Source: Ornithinimicrobium cryptoxanthini (GTDB taxonomy: Bacteria > Actinomycetota > Actinomycetes > Actinomycetales > Dermatophilaceae). From it: 64,000 bases of DNA. Of the stretch, positions 1 through 9,077 are shown one piece after another (the stretch's first letter is position 1; every line of letters starts with the position of its first letter). The stretch is taken from contig NZ_CP099490.1 of NCBI RefSeq assembly GCF_023923205.1, positions 3,707,309-3,771,308 of the forward strand. Reading direction: 5' to 3'. The notes beneath the pieces are model-generated. The model had not been told where the DNA came from. It saw only the letters and a list, made by a program, of their open reading frames with translations, and ran no database searches. The position numbers and the translations under genes are program-made.

Positions 1-1018
1 GCAGCACATAGAAGATCGCCGCGGACATCCCGGCGTCGCTGCCCAGCGCGATGCCGAAGAGCAGATAGCCGATGTGACTGATCAGGGTGAAGGAGAGCAT
101 CCGCTTGATGTCGTCCTGGGTGACCGCCCCGAGGATGCCGACGATCATGCTCGCGAGGGCGGCCCACATCAGCACCGTGTTGAGCGAGCCGTCCGGGAAG
201 AGCAGGGTCTGGGTGCGGATCAGCGCATAGATGCCGACCTTGGTCAGCAGGCCGGCGAAGACTGCGGTCACCGGGGCGGGTGCGGTCGGATAGGAGTCCG
301 GCAACCAGCCCGACATCGGGAAGACCGCGGCCTTGACGCAGAAGCCCAGGATCAGCAGCAGGTGCAGCACCACCGAGGTGTCGTGCGGGATCAGCTCCAG
401 GCGGGTGGCCAGGATCGCGAGGTTCACCGTGCCGGTGGCGGCATAGATCATCGCGATGGCGATGAGGAAGAGCATCGAGGAGAGCAGGCTGACGAAGACG
501 TAGGTGACTCCGGCGCGCACCCGTGCCTCGGTCCCACCGAGGGTGAGCAGCACGAAGCTGGCGGCCAGCAGCATCTCGAACCCGACATACATGTGGAACA
601 GGTCGCCGGCCAGGAAGGTCGTGGACACCCCGGCGCTGAGCACGAGCATCGTGGGGTGGAACACCGGCAGCGGTGCGTGGCCGTCGCTCTCCTGGTCGAA
701 CGACGAGCGCCCCTGGCCGATGGAGTAGCGCAGGACCGCCATCGTCACGACCGTCGAGACGATCACCATCAGCGCAGCCAGCCGGTCGACGATGAGCACG
801 ATGCCCTCGGTCGGGGCCCAGCCACCGACCTGGACGACCTGCGGGCCGCGGACGTCGGCGGCAAAGAGCAGCACCCCGGTGACGACCAGCACCGCGGTCA
901 GCACCGACATGCTGACGGCCCGCTGGATCCGGGTGCGACCGACGGCGGCCAGGTTGACCCCGGCACCGACGAGGGGCAGGACGACCGGCAGTGGCACGAG
1001 CCACGCGAACTCGTTCAT
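1..1018 (-). CDS. mrpD: Mrp/Mnh cation:proton antiporter subunit D (partial, runs off the window)
   Basis: Membrane subunit of the multi-subunit Mrp (Mnh) Na+(K+)/H+ antiporter, related to the proton-pumping subunits of complex I. Reading the minus strand from an ATG at 1018 gives a hydrophobic protein starting MNEFAWLVPLPVVLPLV, with the family region KAAVFPMSGWLPDSYPTAP followed by APVTAVFAGLLTKVGIYA, where the conserved Lys residues of the proton path lie. The start overlaps the mrpC stop in an ATGA, so the two are translationally coupled. The frame stays open to base 1, so the C-terminal part lies outside the window. The neighbouring mrpC and mrpA exclude other NuoN/NuoM-like assignments. 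Confidence 0.93.
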   Translation of the reverse strand, partial: MNEFAWLVPLPVVLPLVGAGVNLAAVGRTRIQRAVSMSVLTAVLVVTGVLLFAADVRGPQVVQVGGWAPTEGIVLIVDRLAALMVIVSTVVTMAVLRYSIGQGRSSFDQESDGHAPLPVFHPTMLVLSAGVSTTFLAGDLFHMYVGFEMLLAASFVLLTLGGTEARVRAGVTYVFVSLLSSMLFLIAIAMIYAATGTVNLAILATRLELIPHDTSVVLHLLLILGFCVKAAVFPMSGWLPDSYPTAPAPVTAVFAGLLTKVGIYALIRTQTLLFPDGSLNTVLMWAALASMIVGILGAVTQDDIKRMLSFTLISHIGYLLFGIALGSDAGMSAAIFYVL

Positions 1019-1449
1019 CAGTCGTCCTCCTCCGCAAACTCGGCAGCGATGACGTCGGCGTCGTCCTCGGACTCGCCGGCCAGGTCGTTCTCCTCGGCCC
1101 GGCGGTGGATGCGCGCCGACTCCTCGTCGTCCTCGAGCAGGTCGTCACGACCGAGCTGCCAGGCCCGGTGTGCCAGCGCGAGCACGAACGCCGTCATGGC
1201 CAGGGTGATGACGATCGCGGTGAGCACCAGCGCCTGCGGGATGGGGTCGGCCATCGGACCGCCCTCCCCCTCACCCAGGATCGGCACCTCACCGGCCGGT
1301 CCGGAGGCGACCATGAAGAGCAGGTTGATCCCGTTGCCCATCAGCAGGAAACCGACCAGGGCACGCACGATCGAGCGCGCGAGCAGCAGATAGACCCCCG
1401 TGCCGATGAGCGCCGAGGAGACCAGGATCAAGGTGATGTTAGGGCTCAT
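1018..1449 (-). CDS. mrpC: Mrp/Mnh cation:proton antiporter subunit C
   Basis: Small NuoK-like membrane subunit of the Mrp antiporter, 143 residues. Three transmembrane stretches are visible (about residues 4-23, 28-48 and 75-95), with the family glycine-rich segment GFLLMGNGINLLFM between helices 2 and 3. The C-terminal 45 residues form an acidic tail rich in Glu and Asp, longer than in many family members and probably cytoplasmic. The gene overlaps mrpA upstream by 4 bp and mrpD downstream by 3 bp, which indicates a single polycistronic unit. Confidence 0.93.
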   Translation of the reverse strand: MSPNITLILVSSALIGTGVYLLLARSIVRALVGFLLMGNGINLLFMVASGPAGEVPILGEGEGGPMADPIPQALVLTAIVITLAMTAFVLALAHRAWQLGRDDLLEDDEESARIHRRAEENDLAGESEDDADVIAAEFAEEDD

Positions 1450-4316
1450 TCGCCCTCCTGTGCGATCTGCTCGTCGAGCGAGGAGCCCAGGGAGCGCAGG
1501 ATGTCGAGCATCAGCCCGACGACCACGAGATAGACCCCGAGGTCAAACAGGAGCGAGGTGACCACATGGACGTCGCCGATGATCGGGATCGGGACGTCGA
1601 AGATCCAGGTGCGCAGGGGTGGTGAGCCGAAGAACATCGGGAGTATGGCGGAGGCCGCGGCCAGGAAGAGCCCGCCACCGAGCAGCAGACCGGGCATGAC
1701 AGGCAGGGCCACGCGCAGCTCGTAGCCGCGACCGGCCAGATAGCGCAGGGCGAGCGCGAGACCAGCCACCAGCCCGGCGGCGAAGCCGCCACCCGGTGAG
1801 TTGTGACCGCTGAACAGCAGATAGACCGACCACAGCACGATGGTGTGGAAGACCAGGCGGGTGACCACCTCGAAGATCGTGGAGCGCCGGCTCGGGTCCA
1901 GCTCCTGGGCGGCCGCGATCCAGCGCTGCCCGCCGCTCTCCTCGGTCGCTGCGGTGGAGCGGTTGCGCCAGGTCTGTCGCAGGGCCCGACGGGCGCGCAC
2001 GACGGCGTCTTGCTTGAGGAAGATGAGGCTGGTGACGCCGGTCGCGGCGGCCAGGACCACGGACAGCTCGCCCATCGTGTCCCAGGCCCGGACATCGACC
2101 AGGATCACGTTGACGATGTTGTCTCCGCCGCCATACTCCTTGGCCGTCTCGATCAGGCTCCTGGCGGAGGGCTCCTGGGAGCGCACGGCCACCGCGGTCA
2201 TCGCGACGGCCGCGACGACGGCTCCCACCGCGACACCGAGGACGGCGCGCAGCCGGCGGGTCAGCACGCTGGGGTCGTCCGGGAAGCGACCGGACAGGCG
2301 CCGGATCACCAGGACGAAGACAACCAGGGTCACCGTCTCGACGAGCACCTGGGTCAGGGCCAGGTCGGGTGCGCCGTGCAGCAGGAACAGCATGGCGGTG
2401 CCATAGCCGGTGACGCTGACCAGGAATACGGCGCGCAGGCGGCGCCGGGCGCGGGTCGCGGCAATCGCCGCAAACACCACGACGACGCCGACCCCCACCT
2501 GAGCCGGTCGGTCGAACCAGGTGATGTCGTCCGGCCAGGTCACCCCGCGCACGAGCTGCACGGTGGGCAGGGTCACCAGCACCACGAGGATGATCGCGAG
2601 CAGCGTCGGCAGGGAGCCCCGCTGGAAGCCACCGGTGACCTCGAGCGCCAGCCGGTCCACGCCCCGCACCAGCTGCTGATAGACCCGCCCTGCATCTAGG
2701 GGGACCTGCAGCCGGCGCTGGAGGTGAGCCACCGGCGCGCTGCCCAGGAAGAGCAGGGAGCCCAGGACCCAGATCAGGGCCGAGACGCCGAGCGCCGGGA
2801 CGAACCCGCTCCACAGCGCCAGGTGCGGTTCGTGGTCGGTGACGGGATAGGCGCTGGCGTAGCGGGCGAACTCGACCTCCAGCAGCGGTGAGGCCAGGCC
2901 GGCGACCAGCCCGGCCAGGCCCAGCACGCCCGGCACCGCCACGAGGAGCCGCTCCGGGGGGTGGGAGACCGTCGTCACCTGACCGGCGTCCCCCGCGAGC
3001 GCCGGGTCCTTGCGGGCGAACGCGCCCCACACGAACCGGGCGGAGTAGCCGAAGGTCAGCACCGAGCCCAGTGCCACCAGGAGCAGCACCACGACGTCGA
3101 AGGTCTCCCAGCCGCCGTCGGGATGCAGGAGTGCGTCGATCGCGGTCTCCTTGGCGGCGAAGCCCAGCACCGGCCCCACCCCGGCCATGGACAGGGCCGC
3201 AAGGATCGCGCCCGCGGTGAGCCACGGCATACGCCGACCGATGCCGGAGAGCCGGCGGACGTCACGGGTGCCGGTCGCGTGCTCGACGGTGCCCACGGTC
3301 AGGAAGAGGCAGGACTTGAACAGCGAGTGACTCAACAGCAGGCCGAGGCCAGCCATCGCCATGCCCTGGGTGCCGAACCCCACGAGGAGGGTGATGAAAC
3401 CGAGCTGGCTGACCGTGCCGTAGGCCAGGAGCAGTTTGAGGTCGTACTGTCGCAGCGCGCGGTAGCCGCCGAGAAGCATGGTGTAGCCGCCGAGGATGAT
3501 CACGAGGTAGCGCCAGACGGCCAGGTCGGCATAGGCCGGAGCGAACCTGGCCACCAGGTAGACACCGGCCTTGACCATCGCGGCGGCGTGCAGATAGGCG
3601 CTGACTGGCGTCGGGGCGGCCATCGCACCGGGCAGCCAGAAGTGGAACGGGACCAGGGCTGACTTGCTGACCGCGCCCACGATCAGGAGCACGACGCCGC
3701 CGGTGATCCACGGGCCTGAGCCGGGGTTGGCCAGGAGCTCGCTGATCAGATAGGTGTCCTGTGTCTCGCCGATCATGACGATGCCGACGAGCATCGCCAG
3801 CCCACCGAAGGTGGTGACCAGCAGTGCCTGCTTGGCGGCGGCGATGCTGGCCTTGCTGGTCATCACATAGCCGATGAGCAGGTAGGACAGGATCGTCGTG
3901 ATCTCCCAGAACACATAGAGCAGGAGCATGTCGTCGGTCGTGACCAGGCCGAGCATGGCGCCGGCGAAGGCGGTCAGCGACCCGGCAAACAGGCCCAGCC
4001 CCTTGCCGCGCTCCCGGTCGTCGAAGTAGTGCGCGCAGTAGAGCAGCACCAGTGCCCCGACCGCCGAGACGATCAGCGTCATGAGCCAGGCCAGGGTGTC
4101 CATCCGGAAGTTCAGCGACAGGTCGAGCTCGCTGATCCACGTGAAGGTCTCCGTGGGTGGGCGCCCCGAGCTGATCGCGGGGTACTGCCAGGCCGCATAA
4201 CCGGCGGTGAACGCCGGGACGGCCGCCAGCGGCACGAACGCCCGCGCTCCCATCAGTCGCACGAGCATGGGTGCGAGGATGCCCGCCACCGCGTGCACTG
4301 CGACCAGGACGAGCAA
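1446..4316 (-). CDS. mrpA: Mrp/Mnh antiporter subunit A fused to subunit B
   Basis: 956-residue membrane protein, the largest subunit of the Mrp antiporter. The N-terminal 500 residues carry the NuoL-like antiporter core, with the conserved Glu in FWEITTILSYLLIGY (about residue 138) and the Lys-containing segment KSALVPFHFWLPGAM (about 218). The MrpA-type C-terminal helices follow. From about residue 815 the sequence is a complete MrpB domain (VTRLVFHTIVLWSVYLLFSGH, then SPGGGFAAG). An A-B fusion explains why no separate mrpB is present; such fusions are known in actinobacteria. It is first in the operon, with mrpC overlapping its stop. The pathway role is pH and Na+ homeostasis. Confidence 0.93.
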   Translation of the reverse strand: MLVLVAVHAVAGILAPMLVRLMGARAFVPLAAVPAFTAGYAAWQYPAISSGRPPTETFTWISELDLSLNFRMDTLAWLMTLIVSAVGALVLLYCAHYFDDRERGKGLGLFAGSLTAFAGAMLGLVTTDDMLLLYVFWEITTILSYLLIGYVMTSKASIAAAKQALLVTTFGGLAMLVGIVMIGETQDTYLISELLANPGSGPWITGGVVLLIVGAVSKSALVPFHFWLPGAMAAPTPVSAYLHAAAMVKAGVYLVARFAPAYADLAVWRYLVIILGGYTMLLGGYRALRQYDLKLLLAYGTVSQLGFITLLVGFGTQGMAMAGLGLLLSHSLFKSCLFLTVGTVEHATGTRDVRRLSGIGRRMPWLTAGAILAALSMAGVGPVLGFAAKETAIDALLHPDGGWETFDVVVLLLVALGSVLTFGYSARFVWGAFARKDPALAGDAGQVTTVSHPPERLLVAVPGVLGLAGLVAGLASPLLEVEFARYASAYPVTDHEPHLALWSGFVPALGVSALIWVLGSLLFLGSAPVAHLQRRLQVPLDAGRVYQQLVRGVDRLALEVTGGFQRGSLPTLLAIILVVLVTLPTVQLVRGVTWPDDITWFDRPAQVGVGVVVVFAAIAATRARRRLRAVFLVSVTGYGTAMLFLLHGAPDLALTQVLVETVTLVVFVLVIRRLSGRFPDDPSVLTRRLRAVLGVAVGAVVAAVAMTAVAVRSQEPSARSLIETAKEYGGGDNIVNVILVDVRAWDTMGELSVVLAAATGVTSLIFLKQDAVVRARRALRQTWRNRSTAATEESGGQRWIAAAQELDPSRRSTIFEVVTRLVFHTIVLWSVYLLFSGHNSPGGGFAAGLVAGLALALRYLAGRGYELRVALPVMPGLLLGGGLFLAAASAILPMFFGSPPLRTWIFDVPIPIIGDVHVVTSLLFDLGVYLVVVGLMLDILRSLGSSLDEQIAQEGE

Positions 4317-4520
4317 CGGGCCTCCTCGGGTGGTTGGGCGGCGCAGCCGAGGCCCGGGTCAGTGGGTGCCCTCGACCCACGATCCGCAGGGGCGGAAGGG
4401 GGTTGGAGTCGCGGTCAGTTTACCTATAGCCGCCAGCCCAACGGCATGGTCCTTGAGGACACCGCCGGCGCGGTGCCGGCGACGGCCTGCTGACGGTGGT
4501 GCGGGCCCGGGCAGAGCAGA

Positions 4521-4552
4521 GGGGCCGGCCGGGATGACTCCCGACCGGCCCC
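4521..4552 (-). terminator. Probable intrinsic terminator of the rpsF-ssb-rpsR-rplI operon
   Basis: A near-perfect inverted repeat of 14 bp per arm (one mismatch) with a 4-nt loop lies about 50 bp past the rplI stop. The arms are GC-rich with no long T tract after them, as is common in high-GC actinobacteria. The rest of the 4317-4604 gap holds no open gene. A TATA-containing stretch near 4425-4432 (minus strand) could be the -10 region of the mrp operon, but no convincing -35 is visible. Confidence 0.7.
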
Positions 4553-4604
4553 TGGTGCTGCCTGCTCGCGTGGGCGGTGCTCACGCGAGTGGGGTGCTGA
4601 GTGC

Positions 4605-5051
4605 TCAGGCCTCCTGCACCACGACGGTGACGTCGACGGAGACGTCGTCGTGGAGGCGGACGTGAGCCTGGTGCTCGCCGACGTTGCGGATCGGGGTCGG
4701 GACCTCGATCTTGCGCTTGTCGACCTGGGGACCGCCGGATGCGACGATCGCCTCGGCGATGTCGCCGGAGGTGACCGCACCGAACAGTCGACCGCCCTGA
4801 CCCGCACGGGCCGAGACGATCACGGTGGTGGACTGCAGGGCCGCCTTGGCGGCCTTGGCCTCCTCCTCCGACCGGTGGGACCGGGACTCGCGACCGGCCA
4901 GGATCGCGTCGACCTGCTTCTGGCCGCCCTTGGTCCAGGCGGTGCCCAGCTTGCGGGGCATCAGGTAGTTGCGGGCGTAGCCGTCCTTGACGTCCACGAC
5001 GTCACCGGCCACGCCGAGGCCGGAGACCGGCTGGGTGAGAATGAGTTTCAT
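4605..5051 (-). CDS. rplI: 50S ribosomal protein L9
   Basis: Large-subunit ribosomal protein L9, 148 residues, full length. The N-terminal RNA-binding domain is recognisable from [20 protein letters not shown] and [14 protein letters not shown], followed by the long connecting helix and the C-terminal domain ([16 protein letters not shown]). I place the start at the ATG at 5051 because GGAG lies at good distance upstream; a TTG codon three bases earlier is possible but less likely. It is the last gene of the rpsF-ssb-rpsR-rplI operon, 21 bp after rpsR. Confidence 0.97.
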   Translation of the reverse strand: MKLILTQPVSGLGVAGDVVDVKDGYARNYLMPRKLGTAWTKGGQKQVDAILAGRESRSHRSEEEAKAAKAALQSTTVIVSARAGQGGRLFGAVTSGDIAEAIVASGGPQVDKRKIEVPTPIRNVGEHQAHVRLHDDVSVDVTVVVQEA

Positions 5052-5072
5052 CAACTTCTCCTTGTCTGGTGC

Positions 5073-5309
5073 TCAGCGCGCCGAGCTGGAGTAGGGCAGC
5101 ATGGCCATCTCGCGGGCATTCTTGACCGCGGTGGCGATGCGGCGCTGCTCCTGCACGGAGACACCGGTCACCCGACGAGCGCGGATCTTGCCGCGGTCGG
5201 AGATGAACTTGCGCAGGAGCGCGGTGTCCTTGTAGTCGATGGACTCGATCTTGGCGGCCTTGAGAGGGTTCGCCTTCTTCTTGGGCTTGCGCACAACGGG
5301 CTTGGCCAT
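5073..5309 (-). CDS. rpsR: 30S ribosomal protein S18
   Basis: Small-subunit ribosomal protein S18, 78 residues. The sequence contains the family core [19 protein letters not shown] and [19 protein letters not shown]. No zinc-binding Cys cluster is seen, so this is the Cys-free form. I start it at the ATG at 5309 (MAKPVV), which has GGAG upstream; the frame also contains an ATG at 5324 but without a ribosome-binding site. It lies between ssb and rplI, its usual position. Confidence 0.95.
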   Translation of the reverse strand: MAKPVVRKPKKKANPLKAAKIESIDYKDTALLRKFISDRGKIRARRVTGVSVQEQRRIATAVKNAREMAMLPYSSSAR

Positions 5310-5386
5310 CGTGGTGCTCTCCATTCTGTGAGAGCCCGAGGGGTCACCTCGGGATGGTGTGGTTCTTGGTGTTGGTCAGGGATAGA

Positions 5387-6025
5387 TCAGAACGGCGGGT
5401 CGTCGTAGGACGGGCTGTTCCAACCGCCACCCTGCTGTTGACCACCGGCGTTGCCGCCAGTGGCCCACGGGTCGGACTCGGCCTGGCCACCCTGGGTGGG
5501 TTGGCCACCCTGGGTGGGTTGGCCACCCTGGGGGGGCTGACCACCCTGGCCACCGGGTTGACCGCCGGCCGGGCTGGCGCCCTGCTGGCCGGCATACGGC
5601 TGCTGACCGCCGCCCTGCTGGCCCTGGCCGCCACCCCAGTTGCCACCGCCACCGCCGCCGCGCTGGGCCTTGGTGACCTTTGCGGTGGCGTATTTCAGAG
5701 ACGGGCCGACCTCGTCGGCCTGCATCTCCATGACGGTGCGCTTCTCGCCCTCGGGAGAGTCCCAGGAGCGGGAGACGAGGCGGCCGGTGACGACCACGCG
5801 GGTGCCGCGAGTCAACGACTCGGCGGCGTTCTCGGCCGCCTCACGCCAGATCGAGCAGCGCATGAACAGCGTCTCGCTGTCCTTCCACTCGTTGGTCTGC
5901 TTGTCGAACGTGCGCGGCGTGGAGGCCACGGTGAAGTTCGCGACGGCAGCGCCAGAGGGAGTGAAACGCAGCTCGGGGTCGGCGGTGAGGTTGCCAACGA
6001 TGGTGATCGGGGTTTCGCCAGCCAT
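5387..6025 (-). CDS. ssb: Single-stranded DNA-binding protein
   Basis: Essential SSB, 212 residues. The OB-fold occupies about residues 1-115 ([19 protein letters not shown], then [18 protein letters not shown] and [10 protein letters not shown]). A long Gly/Gln/Pro-rich intrinsically disordered linker follows, and the protein ends in the acidic tip SYDDPPF, which recruits partner proteins in this family. The linker contains perfect 6-residue repeats (GGQPTQ) encoded by an 18-bp tandem repeat. The gene lies between rpsF and rpsR, as in most bacteria. Confidence 0.97.
   Translation of the reverse strand: MAGETPITIVGNLTADPELRFTPSGAAVANFTVASTPRTFDKQTNEWKDSETLFMRCSIWREAAENAAESLTRGTRVVVTGRLVSRSWDSPEGEKRTVMEMQADEVGPSLKYATAKVTKAQRGGGGGGNWGGGQGQQGGGQQPYAGQQGASPAGGQPGGQGGQPPQGGQPTQGGQPTQGGQAESDPWATGGNAGGQQQGGGWNSPSYDDPPF
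5485..5538. repeat. 18-bp tandem repeat inside ssb (three copies)
   Basis: Three head-to-tail copies of an 18-bp unit, the third diverged, encode [12 protein letters not shown] in the disordered SSB linker. Because the unit is a multiple of three, copy-number slippage would change linker length without a frameshift. Confidence 0.85.
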
Positions 6026-6053
6026 GTCTGAGTCCTTTGCTCTGTCGAGTCGG

Positions 6054-6341
6054 TCAGGCGCCGACGCGCATCAGCTTGGTGCGCAGAACGGTCTCGTTCA
6101 GGCCCAGCTGGCGCTCCAGCTCCTGTGCGGTGGCAGACGTCGCGGTCAGGTTGACCACGGCGTAGATGCCCTCAGACTGCTTCTTGATCTCATAAGCCAG
6201 ACGACGACGTCCCCACAGGTCGAGGTTGTCGACGCTGCCACCTTCCTTGGTGACAACAGCAAGCAGCTTCTCCAGCGTCGGCTGGAGGTTCCGCTCGTCG
6301 GACTCCGGATCAAGGATGATCATGAGTTCGTATTGACGCAT
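6054..6341 (-). CDS. rpsF: 30S ribosomal protein S6
   Basis: Small-subunit ribosomal protein S6, 95 residues, full length. [15 protein letters not shown], then [23 protein letters not shown], are clear family signatures. The ATG at 6341 is chosen because a strong GGAGG lies 11 bp upstream; an in-frame GTG at 6353 overlaps that site and is unlikely to be used. It is the first gene of the ribosomal protein/SSB operon, 28 bp before ssb. The promoter should lie in 6342-6590, which is shared with the divergent hydrolase gene and holds no other gene. Confidence 0.97.
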   Translation of the reverse strand: MRQYELMIILDPESDERNLQPTLEKLLAVVTKEGGSVDNLDLWGRRRLAYEIKKQSEGIYAVVNLTATSATAQELERQLGLNETVLRTKLMRVGA

Positions 6342-6590
6342 GCGTGAACCCACCTCCTTCGGTCTCAGCGGTCACGGTCTCTCCGTGACAGGAGGGTTGC
6401 ATTCGTCCCACCGCTTCGTGTTGGTCCCACTGTGCCAGAGCGGACCGACACCCGCAGGGCGCGATCCACAGGCAGGCGGGAGCCAACCGTCAACGGTGAA
6501 CCCGTCCACGATACCGAGCCGCGACCACCCTGGCCTAATCCGCGGTGGGCGTGGCGACCGGTGCGGGTCGTCGATGGCAGGATCGGGCTC

Positions 6591-7454
6591 ATGTCACCGC
6601 TGTTGAGGAGCGCCTCGGGGCCGATCTCCTACTCCCTGTCTGGTCCCCAGGATGCCGGGACACGGGACCTGGTGCTCGTCCACGGTTGGTGCTGCGACCG
6701 CACCGCCCTGGCGCCGCTGCGGGAGCGGTTCGAGCAGGCCCATCGCGTGCTGTCGCTGGACCTGCGCGGCCACGGTCAGAGCAGGGAGACGTATGACGAC
6801 GGGTCGGCCGGCGTCGGCAGCCGCCGGGGCGACCAGGACGAACCTGCGACCGGCACGGTCGCGACCCGCATCGAGGAGTTCGCCGACGACGTGCTGGCCG
6901 TCAGCCGGGAGGCCGGGCTGCACTCTCCGGTCGTCATCGGTCACAGCCTCGGTGCGCTCGTGGCCCTCGCGACGCTGGACCGTGCGGATGCGGCGGGGGC
7001 GGCCGTCCCGGTCGGTGCCGTGCTGCTCGACCCGGCACCGCTGGCCCACGGACGGGGCAAGGCCTTCTGGGCGGACCAGGTGGAGCCGGTGTCGCGGGAC
7101 CACAGCGGCGAGCTGCGGCGTGGCTTTGCCCGCTCCCTGGTCCTGCCGACGGACACGGCCGACTACACCCAGGTGGTGGAGGTCATGGCCTCCGTCCATC
7201 CGCGGGTGGCCGCCGGTGGTGCGCAGGCCATGGCCCAGTTCGACGGTGCAGCCGTGCTCGGTCGACTCTCCGCACCGATCCTGGTGATCCAGGCGGCGAC
7301 GGCCGAGCGTGACCTCGACCGGCTCGTCCCGGACCGCGCGCTGCTGACGCTGGGCCGGACCGTGGGGGCGGGCCACTTCCACCAGTTCGAGGTGCCCGAC
7401 CAGCTCGAGCCGATGATCGAGCGGTGGCTCAGCGTCACTGACCTGTCGAGGTAG
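6591..7454 (+). CDS. Alpha/beta-fold hydrolase
   Basis: Predicted cytoplasmic alpha/beta hydrolase, about 287 residues. The oxyanion-hole segment LVLVHGWCCD (residues 27-36), the Asp-containing LSLDLRGHGQS, the nucleophile elbow VIGHSLGAL (Ser about 119) and a C-terminal GAGHFHQFEVPDQ, which supplies the catalytic His, are all present. I start it at the ATG at 6591 because homology begins just after it; the same frame extends back to 6432 with low-information sequence. The substrate cannot be told from sequence (esterase, lactonase or similar). It stands alone and divergent from rpsF. Confidence 0.8.
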   Translation: MSPLLRSASGPISYSLSGPQDAGTRDLVLVHGWCCDRTALAPLRERFEQAHRVLSLDLRGHGQSRETYDDGSAGVGSRRGDQDEPATGTVATRIEEFADDVLAVSREAGLHSPVVIGHSLGALVALATLDRADAAGAAVPVGAVLLDPAPLAHGRGKAFWADQVEPVSRDHSGELRRGFARSLVLPTDTADYTQVVEVMASVHPRVAAGGAQAMAQFDGAAVLGRLSAPILVIQAATAERDLDRLVPDRALLTLGRTVGAGHFHQFEVPDQLEPMIERWLSVTDLSR

Positions 7455-7644
7455 CAGTCGGTTCTGGCGACCAGCGAGGCCGTCTGTCCGAGTTCTGTCC
7501 GAGTCAACGACCCCTCCTCAGGTTTGTCGACCTCGTCACAACTCTCGCTCAGGGGTGTCCAATAACACACCACTAGGGCTGGGAGTGGGCTGGGCACGCC
7601 GGTAGCCTCGACGAAACTTCTGTGTCTTCGACCAAGGACTGGGT

Positions 7645-8952
7645 ATGCGCATTTCGGTGATCGGAACCGGCTATCTCGGGGCGGTGCACGCTGCGGGGAT
7701 GGCCGAACTCGGCTTCGACGTGGTGGGCGTTGATGTCGACGCGGCCAAGATCGAGACCCTCAACCAGGCACGCATGCCGTTCTATGAGCCCGAGTTCGAG
7801 CCACTCCTGGCCAAGCACGTCGGCAAGGGGCTGCGGTTCACCACCGACATCGCCGAGATCGCTGACGCCGACGTCCACTTCATCTGTGTGGGCACACCGC
7901 AACGCCGGGACAGCCCGGCGGCGGACATGAGTGCCGTCGACGGCTCCGTCGACGCGATGATCCCCTTCCTCAAGGACGGGTCTCTCGTCGTCGGCAAGTC
8001 GACCGTCCCGGTCGGCACCGCCGAGCGGTTGGCCGAGCGGATCGAGGTCGCCACCCCCGAGAGCGTCACGGTGGAGCTGGCCTGGAACCCGGAGTTCCTG
8101 CGTGAGGGCTTCGCCGTCCAGGACACGTTGCACCCGGACCGTCTCGTCCTGGGCGTCAACGGGGACAACGCGGAGTCCATCCTGCGCGAGGTCTATGCCC
8201 GCACCATCGCCGAGGACCAGACACCGGTCGTCGTCACCGACCTGCCGACGGCCGAGCTGGTCAAGGTGGCCGCCAACTCCTTCCTGGCCACCAAGATCTC
8301 CTTCATCAACGCGATGGCCGAGATCGCCGAGCTGACCGGTGCTGATGTCACGCAGCTGGCTGACGCGATCGGTCACGACGACCGCATCGGGCGCAAGTTC
8401 CTCAACGCCGGCGTCGGCTTCGGTGGTGGCTGCCTGCCCAAGGACATTCGCGCGTTCAGCGCCAGGGCTGCTGAGCTGGGCGCTGGTCAGTCCGTCGCTT
8501 TCCTCCACGAGGTCGACGCCATCAACCAGCGCCGCAGAGACCACGTGGTCAACCTGGTGCGCACCCACCTCGGCTCACTCGCCGGCCGCCGCGTCGCCGT
8601 GCTGGGTGCAGCGTTCAAGCCCAACTCCGACGACGTGCGCGACTCCCCCGCCCTCTCGATCGCGGGTCAGCTGCACCTGTCCGGAGCCCGCGTCACCGTC
8701 TATGACCCCAAGGCCATGGACAACGCCGCCCGGATCTTCCCCACGCTGGACTACGCCGACTCCGCCAGCGCGGCCGTCGAGGGCGCCGAGGCCGTGCTGC
8801 ACCTGACCGAGTGGCCGGAGTTCCGTGAGCTCGACCCGGAGCAGCTGGCCGCAAGCGTGGCCACCAAGCTGATCATCGACGGGCGCAACGTGCTCGACCG
8901 GGAGGCTTATCGCAACGCGGGCTGGACCTACGTCGGTCTCGGCCGCCCCTGA
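7645..8952 (+). CDS. ugd: UDP-glucose 6-dehydrogenase
   Basis: Oxidises UDP-glucose to UDP-glucuronate with two NAD+, providing a uronic acid precursor for envelope polysaccharide. 435 residues, full length. It has an N-terminal Rossmann motif VIGTGYLGAVHA, the STVPVGTAERL segment, the ELAWNPEFLREG segment typical of UDP-Glc dehydrogenases and the catalytic Cys (about residue 263) in FGGGCLPKD. It is monocistronic and opens the glycan locus. A second nucleotide-sugar dehydrogenase of a different subtype lies at 12097-13359, so the locus can probably make two different UDP-uronic acids. Confidence 0.93.
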   Translation: MRISVIGTGYLGAVHAAGMAELGFDVVGVDVDAAKIETLNQARMPFYEPEFEPLLAKHVGKGLRFTTDIAEIADADVHFICVGTPQRRDSPAADMSAVDGSVDAMIPFLKDGSLVVGKSTVPVGTAERLAERIEVATPESVTVELAWNPEFLREGFAVQDTLHPDRLVLGVNGDNAESILREVYARTIAEDQTPVVVTDLPTAELVKVAANSFLATKISFINAMAEIAELTGADVTQLADAIGHDDRIGRKFLNAGVGFGGGCLPKDIRAFSARAAELGAGQSVAFLHEVDAINQRRRDHVVNLVRTHLGSLAGRRVAVLGAAFKPNSDDVRDSPALSIAGQLHLSGARVTVYDPKAMDNAARIFPTLDYADSASAAVEGAEAVLHLTEWPEFRELDPEQLAASVATKLIIDGRNVLDREAYRNAGWTYVGLGRP

Positions 8953-8968
8953 CCCTGCCTGACACCCC

Positions 8969-9038
8969 ACCTGGGCACGCTTATGGCGCCTGTGAGATGG
9001 ATATATCCCTCCCATGGGCGCCGAAACCGTGCCCAGGT
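8969..9038. terminator. 70-bp imperfect palindrome between convergent genes
   Basis: The outer arms 8969-8979 and 9028-9038 are perfect 11-bp inverted copies. The inner GGCGCC copies at 8985 and 9017 and a central GGATATATCC at 8999-9008 all share the same symmetry axis (9003.5). Only a few positions in the whole 70 bp are unpaired. It lies between the ugd stop and the converging glycosyltransferase stop, so a bidirectional terminator is the simplest reading. It is longer and more symmetrical than the other terminators in this window. Confidence 0.6.
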
Positions 9039-9077
9039 TGTTGGGGTGGGCGGTCAGTTGTTGGGGTGGGCGGTCAG
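9038..9077. repeat. 20-bp perfect tandem duplication at the 3' end of a glycosyltransferase gene
   Basis: TTGTTGGGGTGGGCGGTCAG occurs twice head to tail (9038-9057 and 9058-9077). The second copy includes the stop codon of the minus-strand glycosyltransferase gene; the first copy supplies another in-frame-like TCA just beyond it. It looks like a recent slippage duplication. Confidence 0.85.

Noticed and set aside
74-1393. Long open frame on the plus strand opposite mrpC and mrpD
   Set aside because: It is rich in Asp, His, Gln and Arg with no family similarity, and lies opposite clear membrane-protein genes. Such frames are a by-product of high GC.
8969-9077. CRISPR-like or insertion-sequence end
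   Set aside because: There are only two direct copies without spacers and no transposase gene or target duplication nearby.
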